In this document: piece after piece, positions 55,315 to 63,422 of the stretch
Numbering within the stretch: the first letter of the stretch is position 1
How the letters are laid out: each line of letters starts with the position of its first letter
Origin: Kitasatospora sp. CB01950
GTDB taxonomy: Bacteria > Actinomycetota > Actinomycetes > Streptomycetales > Streptomycetaceae
Reading direction: 5' to 3'
DNA: 64,000 nt
Assembly: GCF_001905465.1 (NCBI RefSeq)
Contig: NZ_LISX01000019.1
Coordinates: 1 to 64,000, forward strand
The notes under the pieces: model-generated
Told to the model about the DNA's origin: nothing
Database searches by the model: none
The model's input: the letters and a program-made list of their open reading frames with translations, nothing else
Translations under genes and position numbers: made by a program

Positions 55315-57635
55315 CACGGCCTCGCGTCGAACACCGCGGCAGCGTAGGAGCCGCCGTAGGCGAAGCTGGAGAGCAGCAGGCGTCCGGCGGGGGCGTCGCC
55401 GGCGAGGGCGGCGACCAGGCCGAGGGCGCCGGCCGAGCCGTAGGTCTCGCCGAGCAGGGCCTTGGGGGTGACCGCGGGGCGGTCGGCGAGGCCCGCCAGC
55501 GCCAGGGCGCGGGACTGGGCGACGTCCACCAGGCGGTAGCCGGAGGCGGCGGAGACGACCGTGTCGATCTGCTCGGGCGTGGAGTCGGCCTCGGCGAGGG
55601 CGGAGCGCAGGGCGCGGGCCCAGGCCTCGCCGTCGCGGCCGATCCGTCCGATGCCGGCCGGTTCGCCGGAGGCGCCGAAGCCGCGCACGTCCGCCAGGAC
55701 GCTCGCGCCGCGGGCGGCGGCGGAGGCCTCGGACTCCAGCAGGATGGCGGCCGCGCCCTCGGAGAGCACGGTGCCGGTGCCGCCGCCGGGGACCACGTGC
55801 GGGGTCTTGGCGTATCCGGGCAGCCGGGCCTGGGTGGCCAGGGCCTGCTCGGGGAACTCGTCGGCGACCACGACCATGATCCGGTCGGCCATGCCGCGGG
55901 CGATGACCCGGGCGGCCAGCTGGAGCGCGAGGACGGAGGAGGTGCCGCCGTTGGCGATGGTGGCGGTGTAGCCGCGGTAGCGGTGCAGCATGCCGACGTG
56001 TCCGGCGGCGGCGTTGACGACCGTGTTGGCGAAGGTCGCCGGGTTGGCGCCGGTGATGCCCTTGGTGAGGACGCCGTGGTGGAAGTCCAGCACCGAGGTG
56101 ACCGGGCCGTAGCCGGTGGCGAAGACGATGCCGGTGCCCTCGGCCTCGGCGCGGGACGGCTTGCCGTGCCGCTCGTACAGGTCGCCGACGGCGCCGGCGG
56201 CGAGCACGCCCAGCGGGTCCATCCGGCGGGCCTTGCTGGGGTTGAGGCGCTTGGCGACGGCCTTGACGTCGATCCGGCCGATCGGGCGCTCGCCGATGCC
56301 GGCGACCTGCTCCAGGGTGTCGAAGCCGACCCGGCCGGCGGCGAGCGCGGCGGTCAGTTCGGCGGTGGAGGCGGACGAGCCGGCCAGGCCGGCCACGCCG
56401 GTGACCACCACGTGGTGCACGGGCTGCGTACGCCGGGCCGAACGGGCGGGCCGGCCGGGCTTGTTGAGGACGACGGTGGCGTTGTTGCCGCCGAACGCGA
56501 AGGAGTTGGAGGCGACCACTTCCAGCGGCGCGGGGCGCCCGGCGTTCGGGACGATGTCCAGTCCGAACGGGGAGTCGACGCCGCGGGTGCTGAGCGTCGG
56601 CGGGATGATGCCCCGATCGATCGCCATGGTGGAGACGATCGCCTCGACCGCGCCGGCCGCGCCCAGGGTGTGGCCGAGCATCGACTTGGTGGAGCTGGCG
56701 GGCGGCACCTCGGCGCCGAACAGCAGCTTCACGGCCTTGGGCTCGGACACGTCGTTGGCGGGGGTGCCGGTGCCGTGCAGGTTGACGTAGTCGACGTCCT
56801 CGGGGGCGAGGCCGGCGGTCTGCAGGGCCTGGGCCATCGCGGCGGCCGCGCCCTTGCCGCTCGGGTCGGGGGCGGTCTGGTGGTAGCCGTCGCAGGAGAG
56901 GCCGTAGCCGCCGAGTTCGGCGAGCGGGGCGGCGCCGCGTTCGGCGGCCCGCTCGGCGGACTCCAGGACCATGAAGCCCGCGCCCTCGCCGAGGGTGAGC
57001 CCGGTGGAGGCGGACATCGGCGCGCACGGCTCGGGGTCGAGCGCGCCGAGGGCGGAGAACCCGTACGCGGAGAGCTGGGCCAGCGGGTCGACGCCGCCGC
57101 AGATGACGTAGTCGACCTCGCCCTTCCAGAGCAGTTCGGCGGCGTAGCCGAGGGCGACGGCGCTGGCCGCGCAGGCGTTGGAGAGCACCACGCGGGGGCC
57201 GCGCAGGTCGAACTCGGCGGCGATGAAGTCGCCCACGCACGGGAGTTGGGAGCCGGCGGCCTGGACGGCGTCCAGCACGCCGTCCTTCACCAGGCCGCGG
57301 TGCACGTTCTCCAGGGTGGGCATCGCGCCGAGGCTGGAGCCGACCACGACGGCGACCCGGTCGCGGTCCACGGTGTCCAGGTCGAGGCCCGAGTTGCGCA
57401 GGGCCTCGCGGATCGCGGTGGCCGCCAGCGCGTAGCAGCGGTCCAGGTCGTCCGGCTGCTCGGCGGTGACCATGCCGGCCCAGTCGGTGAGCAGCTGGGT
57501 GGTGTCGAACAGGGTGTTGGTGCGGATGCCGGAGACGCCCTGGGAGATGGACGTCCAGCTCTTCTCGACGTCGTCGCCGGCGCCGGTGATCAGGCCCAGG
57601 CCGGTGAGGGCGATGCGTTCGGTGGTCTTGGTCAT
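55314..57635 (-). CDS. Fused ketosynthase-chain length factor (KS-CLF) of type II PKS
   Basis: The product is 773 aa containing two complete thiolase folds. The first (residues 1-400) is a catalytic ketosynthase with the nucleophile in VVLSNACAASAVAL (Cys155) and His motifs LHGTGTPAND and KSMLGHTLGAAG. The second (from about 405) has ATIANGGTSSVLAL where the Cys would be, so it is a chain length factor. No stop or restart lies between. Free-standing KS and CLF are the norm in reducing type II systems. Together with the KR, FabZ-like and ACP genes it could build a polyene or saturated acyl chain. It overlaps the GcvT-like gene in TGATG. Confidence 0.88.
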   Translation of the reverse strand: MTKTTERIALTGLGLITGAGDDVEKSWTSISQGVSGIRTNTLFDTTQLLTDWAGMVTAEQPDDLDRCYALAATAIREALRNSGLDLDTVDRDRVAVVVGSSLGAMPTLENVHRGLVKDGVLDAVQAAGSQLPCVGDFIAAEFDLRGPRVVLSNACAASAVALGYAAELLWKGEVDYVICGGVDPLAQLSAYGFSALGALDPEPCAPMSASTGLTLGEGAGFMVLESAERAAERGAAPLAELGGYGLSCDGYHQTAPDPSGKGAAAAMAQALQTAGLAPEDVDYVNLHGTGTPANDVSEPKAVKLLFGAEVPPASSTKSMLGHTLGAAGAVEAIVSTMAIDRGIIPPTLSTRGVDSPFGLDIVPNAGRPAPLEVVASNSFAFGGNNATVVLNKPGRPARSARRTQPVHHVVVTGVAGLAGSSASTAELTAALAAGRVGFDTLEQVAGIGERPIGRIDVKAVAKRLNPSKARRMDPLGVLAAGAVGDLYERHGKPSRAEAEGTGIVFATGYGPVTSVLDFHHGVLTKGITGANPATFANTVVNAAAGHVGMLHRYRGYTATIANGGTSSVLALQLAARVIARGMADRIMVVVADEFPEQALATQARLPGYAKTPHVVPGGGTGTVLSEGAAAILLESEASAAARGASVLADVRGFGASGEPAGIGRIGRDGEAWARALRSALAEADSTPEQIDTVVSAASGYRLVDVAQSRALALAGLADRPAVTPKALLGETYGSAGALGLVAALAGDAPAGRLLLSSFAYGGSYAAAVFDARP

Positions 57636-58672
57636 CAGTGGATCCGGGTGGTCAGCGAGGCGGCGATGACGCGGGGCTGGGTGACGGTGCGCACCGGGGT
57701 GCCGGCGCCGTCCGTGTCGGCGGCGGAGAGCTCCAGGCCGGGGACCCAGAACGGGGCGTCCAGCAGGGCGACGATCAGTTCCTCGTCGGCGTTGGCGGAC
57801 GGGGCCTGCCAGATGACGGTGCCGACCTGCTGCCCGCCGGCGGTGACCGGGGTGCCGGCCGTGAAGGCGGCGCCGGCCGGGGCGGCCAGGGCGGTGATCT
57901 TCGCGTTCTCGGCGGTGGGCTTGACCAGCTCCTCGGAGCCGAGGAACTCGCCGATCCGGTTCCAGTCGACCATCCAGGCCAGGTCGGCCTCGTGCACCGG
58001 CAGGCCGGCGAAGCCCGCGGCGTAGACCGCCATGCCGGCCTCGGCCTGGACCCGGGCCAGGCCCTCGGCGCCGACCTCGGCGCCGCCCTCGGCGGCCACC
58101 GCGTCGACGGCGGCGGTGTGGCCGGCCTCGGGGGCGTTGGAGAGCAGCAGGTAGCCGTACTCGCCGGTGGTGCCGACGCGGGCCAGGTGGGCCAGCGCGG
58201 CGGGCTCGCCGGGGACGTTGGCCTCGGTGACGCCGTGCAGGGTCAGGCCGGAAATGTCGAACTCGACGAACGCGGCGGCCGCGGCCCAGGCCTTCGGGCC
58301 CTCGAACGCGGTGGCGCCCCAGCCCTCGGGGGCGACCTCGACGGTGACGTCGGACGGGGCGTCCAGCGCCTCCAGGTAGCCGGTCAGGGCGTCGATCGAG
58401 ACCGGGGTGCGGGGCAGCAGCCAGGAGTCGTCGCCGATCTCGAAGTGCAGCAGGATCGCGAACGGCGAGCCGTCCTGGTTCAGCGCCAGCGCCTCGCGGA
58501 CGGAGTCCGGCTCGACGTACTCGCTGGACTTGGCCAGGAACAGGTCGAGGAACTCGTAGCGGTCGCCGCCGGAGATCCGGACCAGCGGGGCGGTGATCGG
58601 GTAGGCGCCGATGGCGGTGCGGACGGTGGTGTAGTCGTCCTGCGCGGTGCGCACGGCAACGGTGGTGGTCAT
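57635..58672 (-). CDS. GcvT-like aminomethyltransferase / folate-binding protein
   Basis: The product is 345 aa. LVRISGGDRYEFLDLFLAKS, AFEGPKAWAAAAAF and GEYGYLLLSN follow the order of the T-protein/YgfZ fold, with the C-terminal domain (AAFTAGTPVTAGGQQVGTVI) present. T-protein releases ammonia from the aminomethyl-lipoyl H-protein onto tetrahydrofolate. No H-protein is seen here, so a one-carbon or aminomethyl transfer specific to the pathway is possible, for instance onto an ACP-bound acyl chain. ATG at 58672 is chosen over a GTG at 58702. Placed between the GNAT fusion and the KS-CLF gene. Confidence 0.8.
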   Translation of the reverse strand: MTTTVAVRTAQDDYTTVRTAIGAYPITAPLVRISGGDRYEFLDLFLAKSSEYVEPDSVREALALNQDGSPFAILLHFEIGDDSWLLPRTPVSIDALTGYLEALDAPSDVTVEVAPEGWGATAFEGPKAWAAAAAFVEFDISGLTLHGVTEANVPGEPAALAHLARVGTTGEYGYLLLSNAPEAGHTAAVDAVAAEGGAEVGAEGLARVQAEAGMAVYAAGFAGLPVHEADLAWMVDWNRIGEFLGSEELVKPTAENAKITALAAPAGAAFTAGTPVTAGGQQVGTVIWQAPSANADEELIVALLDAPFWVPGLELSAADTDGAGTPVRTVTQPRVIAASLTTRIH

Positions 58673-58708
58673 GGCTTCGGTGGTCCTTTCGAGGGTGTTC
58701 ACGGGGTG

Positions 58709-60739
58709 TCAGATCGCGGGTGCGGGGTGGACGGACAGCTGCCAGGCGGCCTCGGTGGCGGCCGCCGCGCAGCCGATCAGCAGTCCGGAGGAGGTGGTGC
58801 GCAGGACGATTTCCGGCGCGCCGGGCCCGTCGGTGGCGGGCGCGAGGTGCAGCCACTGGCCGCTGGTGAGCCGGACGGCCGCGGCGGACGCCCAGACCTG
58901 CCGGAAGGCGGTGGCGTCGAGCTCGTGGCGCCGGCCGGCGGAGTGCAGCACCACGGCGGTGCCCGCCGGGGTGTCGGGGGTGAGCCAGAGCACCGTCTCC
59001 TCGTCCGCGCCGGGGGCGTGGACGTCGATCCGGACCGGCTCGGCGGCCTGCTCGGGGGCGGTGACCTCCCAGCTGATCCGCTCCTGCGGGGCGGCCAGGC
59101 CGAACGGGTGCTTCTGCTCCCACTCGTGGACGGTCGGGACGCCCCAGCCGAGGCCGGTGGCGAGCGAGTGCCGGTGGTGCTCCAGGGTGACCCAGGCGCC
59201 TGCGCTCCAGCGCGGGTTGCAGCCGAAGGCGCGGGTGCGGGGGGCGGGGCTGCGCAGCACCTTGGTGCCGTTCTCGGTCCAGGAGGTGATTCCGCCGGCG
59301 TTCGCCTTGACGGTCACCTTCCGTTCGCCGGTGGCGGGTTCGGCCGCTGCGGTGGTGCGGGGGGTGGTGGCGTGGTCGGCGCCGGTGCGGAGTTCGGTGC
59401 GCAGCCGGGCGGTGCCGTCGGCGTCGGGCTCCAGGTGGCGTTCGACCAGGGTGGTGTGGATCAGCCGGACCGGTCCGGCGGCCGGGAGGGAGATCCGGGT
59501 GGCGCCGTCGGTCCAGGCCAGGGTGGATCCGGCCGGCGCGGTCCGGGCGGCGGCGACCACCTCGGAGGTGTCGCGGACGCCGATGCCGGTGCCGATCGGG
59601 TGCTGGACGGTGATGGCGTCGGGGCCGGTCAGGGCGAAGTCGCCCTGGCGGAGTCCGACGGTCTGGAAGATCCGGCCGGGCCGGGTGGTGCAGGTGAACT
59701 GCTGTTCCAGCACGCCCCGGTGGAGCGTGAGGGTGCCGGTGACCTGGTTGCCGCCGGTGGTCTCGCGGACCTGGACGCCGTGTTCGACGGGGTGGATCTC
59801 CAGCTCGCGGGCCTGGCCTTCGCGCCAGCCGGCCGAGCGGTCGGCCTCGGCGCTGGGCCAGGTGGAGACGAAGACCGGTCCGTGGTGGCCCTCGGCGTGC
59901 ACAGTGAGGGTGCCTTCGGCGGTGTCCAGTTCGGCGGTGAGGCCGCTGTCGCCGAAGCGGTGCGGTTCGGCCGGCGCCTGGATCCGGACCTCGTACGGCG
60001 GTTCGGCGATCTTCAGCGGGCGGGTGGCGCCGTCGGGGGTGGTGAGCGCCGCGTCCAGCATCAGGCCGCGGTCCACGTCGATGGTGGCGTCGAGCTTGAA
60101 CTCGCCGAGGGCCAGAGCGTAGGCGACGGTGCGGATTCCGTCCACCACCCGTACGTCGGAACGGAGTTCGTCGTCGCGGCCGCCGGCGACGTTGCCGAAG
60201 CTGCTGAGCTGGCCGAGCGCCGCCAGCGCCTCGGGGTCGAGGTCGTGGAAGACGCTGCGCAGGATCAGCGGGATGTAGTTGTGCAGCTCGACGTTGCCGT
60301 CCTCGCCGGGGATGGTCTCGCCGACCGACACGCAGCCGACCCGCCGGTACAGCTTGAAGGCGACGGTGTTGGCCGGGTTGACGGTCAGGCGGAGCACCAG
60401 GCAGCCGCAGCGCATCATCCATTCGACGGCTTCGGTGAACAGCCGTCCGGTGATGACGCCGTTGCGGTAGGCCGGGGCGACGAAGAACATGTCGGCGATG
60501 AGCTCGCCGGCCCGGGCGGAGCGGCGTCCGGTGCTGTGGAACAGCCCGAAGGTGCCCACCACCCGGCCTTCGTCGACGGCGATCAGGAACGTCGCGGTGT
60601 CGCGTTCGGCGAGTTCCCGTTCGAGTTCGTCGCCGGTGATTCCGCCCGCCACCGGGTTGGGGTTGTCGCGGTGACGGTTGTACAGCTCGGCGATGTCATG
60701 CGCGTCGCCCTCCTGGTACGGGCGGATCGTGATGGACAT
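58709..60739 (-). CDS. GNAT domain fused to a large unknown beta-rich domain
   Basis: The product is 676 aa. Residues 1-165 are a GNAT acyltransferase (MSITIRPYQEGDAHDIAELY, ADMFFVAPAYRNGVITGRLF, LRLTVNPANTVAFKLYRRVG). The remaining 500 residues have no motif I recognise: many predicted strands, for example ISLPAAGPVRLIHTTLVERH and ISWEVTAPEQAAEPVRIDVH, a jelly-roll-like layout as seen in polysaccharide-binding or lyase folds. AAGGAGGTG at ideal spacing fixes the ATG at 60739. In a cluster with an ACP and peptide genes the GNAT may transfer the acyl chain to an amine; that is inference. Confidence 0.75.
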   Translation of the reverse strand: MSITIRPYQEGDAHDIAELYNRHRDNPNPVAGGITGDELERELAERDTATFLIAVDEGRVVGTFGLFHSTGRRSARAGELIADMFFVAPAYRNGVITGRLFTEAVEWMMRCGCLVLRLTVNPANTVAFKLYRRVGCVSVGETIPGEDGNVELHNYIPLILRSVFHDLDPEALAALGQLSSFGNVAGGRDDELRSDVRVVDGIRTVAYALALGEFKLDATIDVDRGLMLDAALTTPDGATRPLKIAEPPYEVRIQAPAEPHRFGDSGLTAELDTAEGTLTVHAEGHHGPVFVSTWPSAEADRSAGWREGQARELEIHPVEHGVQVRETTGGNQVTGTLTLHRGVLEQQFTCTTRPGRIFQTVGLRQGDFALTGPDAITVQHPIGTGIGVRDTSEVVAAARTAPAGSTLAWTDGATRISLPAAGPVRLIHTTLVERHLEPDADGTARLRTELRTGADHATTPRTTAAAEPATGERKVTVKANAGGITSWTENGTKVLRSPAPRTRAFGCNPRWSAGAWVTLEHHRHSLATGLGWGVPTVHEWEQKHPFGLAAPQERISWEVTAPEQAAEPVRIDVHAPGADEETVLWLTPDTPAGTAVVLHSAGRRHELDATAFRQVWASAAAVRLTSGQWLHLAPATDGPGAPEIVLRTTSSGLLIGCAAAATEAAWQLSVHPAPAI

Positions 60740-60782
60740 TCCACACCTCCTTGTCTGATCCGGTGGGGTGGCCGGGGACGGC

Positions 60783-61298
60783 TCAGCCCTTGCGTTCGGT
60801 GGTGACGATCAGCGAGCCGGCGGCGGCGAGTTCGGTGCCGACGGAGGCCCGGACGGAGACGGAGCGCAGGCCGCCGAGCTTCTGGCCGAGCTTGGCCTCC
60901 AGGGTGAGCTGGTCGCCGGGGACGACCAGCCGGGAGAACTTCATCGAGCTGATCGAGCCGAGGTAGCCGACGCTCGACGACGGGTCGCCCTCGGCCGGCG
61001 CGGGAGCCTCCAGCAGCTCGGCGACGTAGACCACGGCGACCAGCTGGGCCATCGCCTCGACGATCATCACGCCGGGCATGATCGAGTGGTCGGGGTAGTG
61101 GCCGGCGAAGAACGGCTCGTTCACCGAGACGCTCTTGATGCCGCGTCCGGAGACGCCGGGGACCACGTCGTACGCGCGGTCGATCATCAGCATCGGCCAG
61201 CGGTGCGGCAGCATCCGCTTGATGTCGTCGGAGGAGTAGGCGAAGGTCTTCGGCTTCTCCTTGGCGACCGGCCGGGTGGGTGCGACGGCAGTGGCCAC
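60783..61298 (-). CDS. FabZ-like 3-hydroxyacyl-ACP dehydratase
   Basis: The product is a 171-aa single hotdog fold. MLPHRWPMLMIDRAYDV, FFAGHYPDHSIMPGVMIVEAMAQ-type motif with catalytic His67 and Glu81, and a C-terminal strand pair match FabZ. It dehydrates 3-hydroxyacyl-ACP to a trans-2-enoyl thioester. No enoyl reductase gene is present in the window, so repeated KS-KR-DH cycles would leave conjugated double bonds, as in the reducing type II polyene pathways. It starts two bases after the ACP stop. Confidence 0.92.
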   Translation of the reverse strand: MATAVAPTRPVAKEKPKTFAYSSDDIKRMLPHRWPMLMIDRAYDVVPGVSGRGIKSVSVNEPFFAGHYPDHSIMPGVMIVEAMAQLVAVVYVAELLEAPAPAEGDPSSSVGYLGSISSMKFSRLVVPGDQLTLEAKLGQKLGGLRSVSVRASVGTELAAAGSLIVTTERKG

Positions 61299-61300
61299 GG

Positions 61301-61591
61301 TCAGACCTCGCGGGCTTCGATGAAGTCGACCAGGGCGTTGATGGAGCCGAAGGCCTCGAAGTCGTCGTCGCTGATCAGCACGTCGTACTCGTTGTTGATC
61401 ATGACGACGATCTCCAGGGTGTCCAGCGAGTCCATCTCCAGGCCGCGGCCGAACAGCGGCTGGTTGTCGGAGACGACCTCGGCCTCGGCGTCCAGGCCCA
61501 GGCGGTCGATGATCATCGACTTGATCTTGAGGTTCTTCTCCAGGCGCTGCTCGGCCTGGGTCCGGACGTCCTCGAAGGTGGCGGTGGACAT
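61301..61591 (-). CDS. Acyl carrier protein
   Basis: The product is a 96-aa acidic helix bundle with the phosphopantetheine Ser55 in LFGRGLEMDSLDTLEIVVMI. The N-terminal 15 residues are longer than in FabC-type ACPs. It carries the growing chain for the KS-CLF, KR and FabZ-like proteins around it and needs activation by the PPTase downstream. Gap to the ketoreductase gene is 50 bp. It has no partner ACP in the window. Confidence 0.95.
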   Translation of the reverse strand: MSTATFEDVRTQAEQRLEKNLKIKSMIIDRLGLDAEAEVVSDNQPLFGRGLEMDSLDTLEIVVMINNEYDVLISDDDFEAFGSINALVDFIEAREV

Positions 61592-61641
61592 GATGTGCCT
61601 TTCCGTTGGGAGTTGATGGAACGTCAGTTCGATGCGAGGGG

Positions 61642-62397
61642 TCAGCTGTAGAGCATCCCGCCGTCGACGGTGAGCACCTTGGCGGTGATGTACGAGGCCG
61701 CCGGGCTGGCCAGGAAGACCGCCGCCTGCGCGACCTCCTCCGGGGTGCCCATCCGTCCCAGCGGGATCGCCGCCGCGGCCTCCTTCAGCTGGGCGCGGGG
61801 CACCTTCTTCACCATGTCGGTGTCGATGAAGCCCGGGGCGACCACGTTGACCCGGATGCCCTTGGGGGCGCCCTCGTAGGCCAGGGTCTTCGCCATCGCG
61901 ATCACCCCGCCCTTGGAGGCGGCGTAGTTGGCCTGGCCGACCCGGCCGGCGATGCCCGAGGTGGAGGCGATGAAGACGATCGACCCGCCGCTCGCGTACA
62001 TCTGCTTGGTGGCCTCACGGGCGGTCAGGAAGGCGCCCGTCAGGTTGGTGGAGATCACCTCCTGCCACTTGGCGGCGCTCATCGCCGCGAAGTGGCCGTC
62101 GGCGGTGATGCCCGAGTTGAGGACCGCGACGTCCACGCCGCCCCAGGCGGTGCGGATCTCCTTGTACATCGCGGTGACCTGCGCCTCGTCGGACACGTCG
62201 GCCTGCACCAGCAGCGCCTTGCGGCCGAGGCCCTCGATCTTCTCCGCCAGCTGCTCGGCCTTGCCGGCGCTGGAGCGGTAGTTGAGCGCGACGTCGCAGC
62301 CGTGCTCGGCCAGGTGCAGCGCGATCGCCGCGCCGATGCCCCGGGAGGCCCCGGTGACGACGGCCCTGGTGCCTTCGGTGAACAGCTGCTGACTCAT
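61642..62397 (-). CDS. FabG-like 3-oxoacyl-ACP ketoreductase
   Basis: The product is a 251-aa SDR. NADPH-binding TGASRGIGAAIALHLAEHG, catalytic Ser in IVFIASTSGIAGRVG, Tyr and Lys in NYAASKGGVIAM, and C-terminal PSSYxT-like AASYITAKVLTVDGGM make it a FabG. It reduces the beta-keto group after each KS round. The ATG at 62397 overlaps the sbnB stop (ATGA), tying diaminopropionate formation and acyl assembly to one transcript. Confidence 0.95.
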   Translation of the reverse strand: MSQQLFTEGTRAVVTGASRGIGAAIALHLAEHGCDVALNYRSSAGKAEQLAEKIEGLGRKALLVQADVSDEAQVTAMYKEIRTAWGGVDVAVLNSGITADGHFAAMSAAKWQEVISTNLTGAFLTAREATKQMYASGGSIVFIASTSGIAGRVGQANYAASKGGVIAMAKTLAYEGAPKGIRVNVVAPGFIDTDMVKKVPRAQLKEAAAAIPLGRMGTPEEVAQAAVFLASPAASYITAKVLTVDGGMLYS

Positions 62398-63422
62398 GCC
62401 GCGCTCCCGGCGAGGTTGGAGGTGACCTTGTGGCTGCCCGGGTCGAAGCCGTCGACCTCGGTGCCCAGCCCGCGCTTCTCGGCGAGGTTCAGCACCGCCT
62501 CGGCGACCGCCAGGTCGAGCACGCCCAGGCCGAACGGGGCGAACACCACGGTGCGGGCGGCGGGCAGTTCGGCGGTGCCGTCGAGCAGCGCGCCGATCTC
62601 GGCGGTGACGAAGCGGCGGTGGCCGGCCTGCTGTTCGGCCTTGTGCAGCGAGGTCTGCTCGCGGATCGCGTGGTCCGCGTCGTCGGTGACGTTGACGGCG
62701 CCCAGCACCGAGGAGACCGACAGGTCGCGCAGCGACAGGTGCAGGATCACCTGCCCGTCCGGGCGGCTCGGGTAGTCCGCCAGGTCCAGCCAGTACGAGG
62801 AGTCGGTGGTGGCGATCGACACGGTGTCGGCGGTCAGCGCCTGGCCCAGCGTCACGGCCTTGAACTCGACGTCCGGGTACTCGGCGGCGAGCTCCGCGGC
62901 GAACACCTTGGCCCGCTCCGGGAAGGCGTCCTGGAGCAGCACGGTCTCCAGGCCCTCGTGCACCTGGGTGAGGAAGTGCACCACCTGGTTGTTGATGGTG
63001 CCGCAGCCGACCAGGCCGACGGTGCGGACCTCGCGTCCGGCGTTCAGCAGCCCGGAGGCGAGCGCCGCGCCGGCCGCGGTGCGGACCGCGGAGATCTGGC
63101 TGCCCTCCATCAGGGCGAGCGGGTAGCCGCACTCCAGGTCGTTCAGGATGCACAGCGAACTGGCGCGCTGCATACCGCGGTTGACGTTCTCCGGGAAGGA
63201 CGAGATCCACTTCAGGCCCATCACCGGGGCCGGTCCGCCGAGGTAGGCGGGCAGCGCGATGATCCGCGACTCGGAGCGGTGCAGCGGGCGCAGGAAGGTG
63301 GAGAACGGGAGGTCGGACTTGCCCTGGCTGTGCAGGACGTAGGCGTTGCGCACCAGGTCGATGACGGTGGAGTCGAGGTCCGCGAGCGCGGTCCGGACGT
63401 CCTCCCGGCCGAGGATTCTCAT
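62394..63422 (-). CDS. sbnB: SbnB-like dehydrogenase of 2,3-diaminopropionate synthesis
   Basis: The product is 342 aa, ornithine cyclodeaminase/mu-crystallin family. LPLxxFLRP-type LPFSTFLRPLHRSESRIIAL, GLKWISSFPENVNRGMQRAS and the NAD-binding VGLVGCGTINNQVVHFLTQV fit SbnB. SbnB oxidises N-(1-amino-1-carboxy-2-ethyl)-glutamate to release L-2,3-diaminopropionate and 2-oxoglutarate. It overlaps sbnA by ATGA. Dap then serves nonribosomal peptide or amide natural products; here an assembling enzyme may lie beyond the right edge. Confidence 0.93.
   Translation of the reverse strand: MRILGREDVRTALADLDSTVIDLVRNAYVLHSQGKSDLPFSTFLRPLHRSESRIIALPAYLGGPAPVMGLKWISSFPENVNRGMQRASSLCILNDLECGYPLALMEGSQISAVRTAAGAALASGLLNAGREVRTVGLVGCGTINNQVVHFLTQVHEGLETVLLQDAFPERAKVFAAELAAEYPDVEFKAVTLGQALTADTVSIATTDSSYWLDLADYPSRPDGQVILHLSLRDLSVSSVLGAVNVTDDADHAIREQTSLHKAEQQAGHRRFVTAEIGALLDGTAELPAARTVVFAPFGLGVLDLAVAEAVLNLAEKRGLGTEVDGFDPGSHKVTSNLAGSAA

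Noticed and set aside
55314..57635. KS-CLF read as two genes split by a sequencing error
   Set aside because: The junction is in frame with no stop, no SD and no start codon at the domain border, so a genuine fusion is simpler.
54999..58025. A 1008-codon plus-strand frame over the PPTase and KS-CLF genes
   Set aside because: Antisense shadow with Gly/Val/Asp-rich translation. The minus strand has perfect KS and PPTase motifs.
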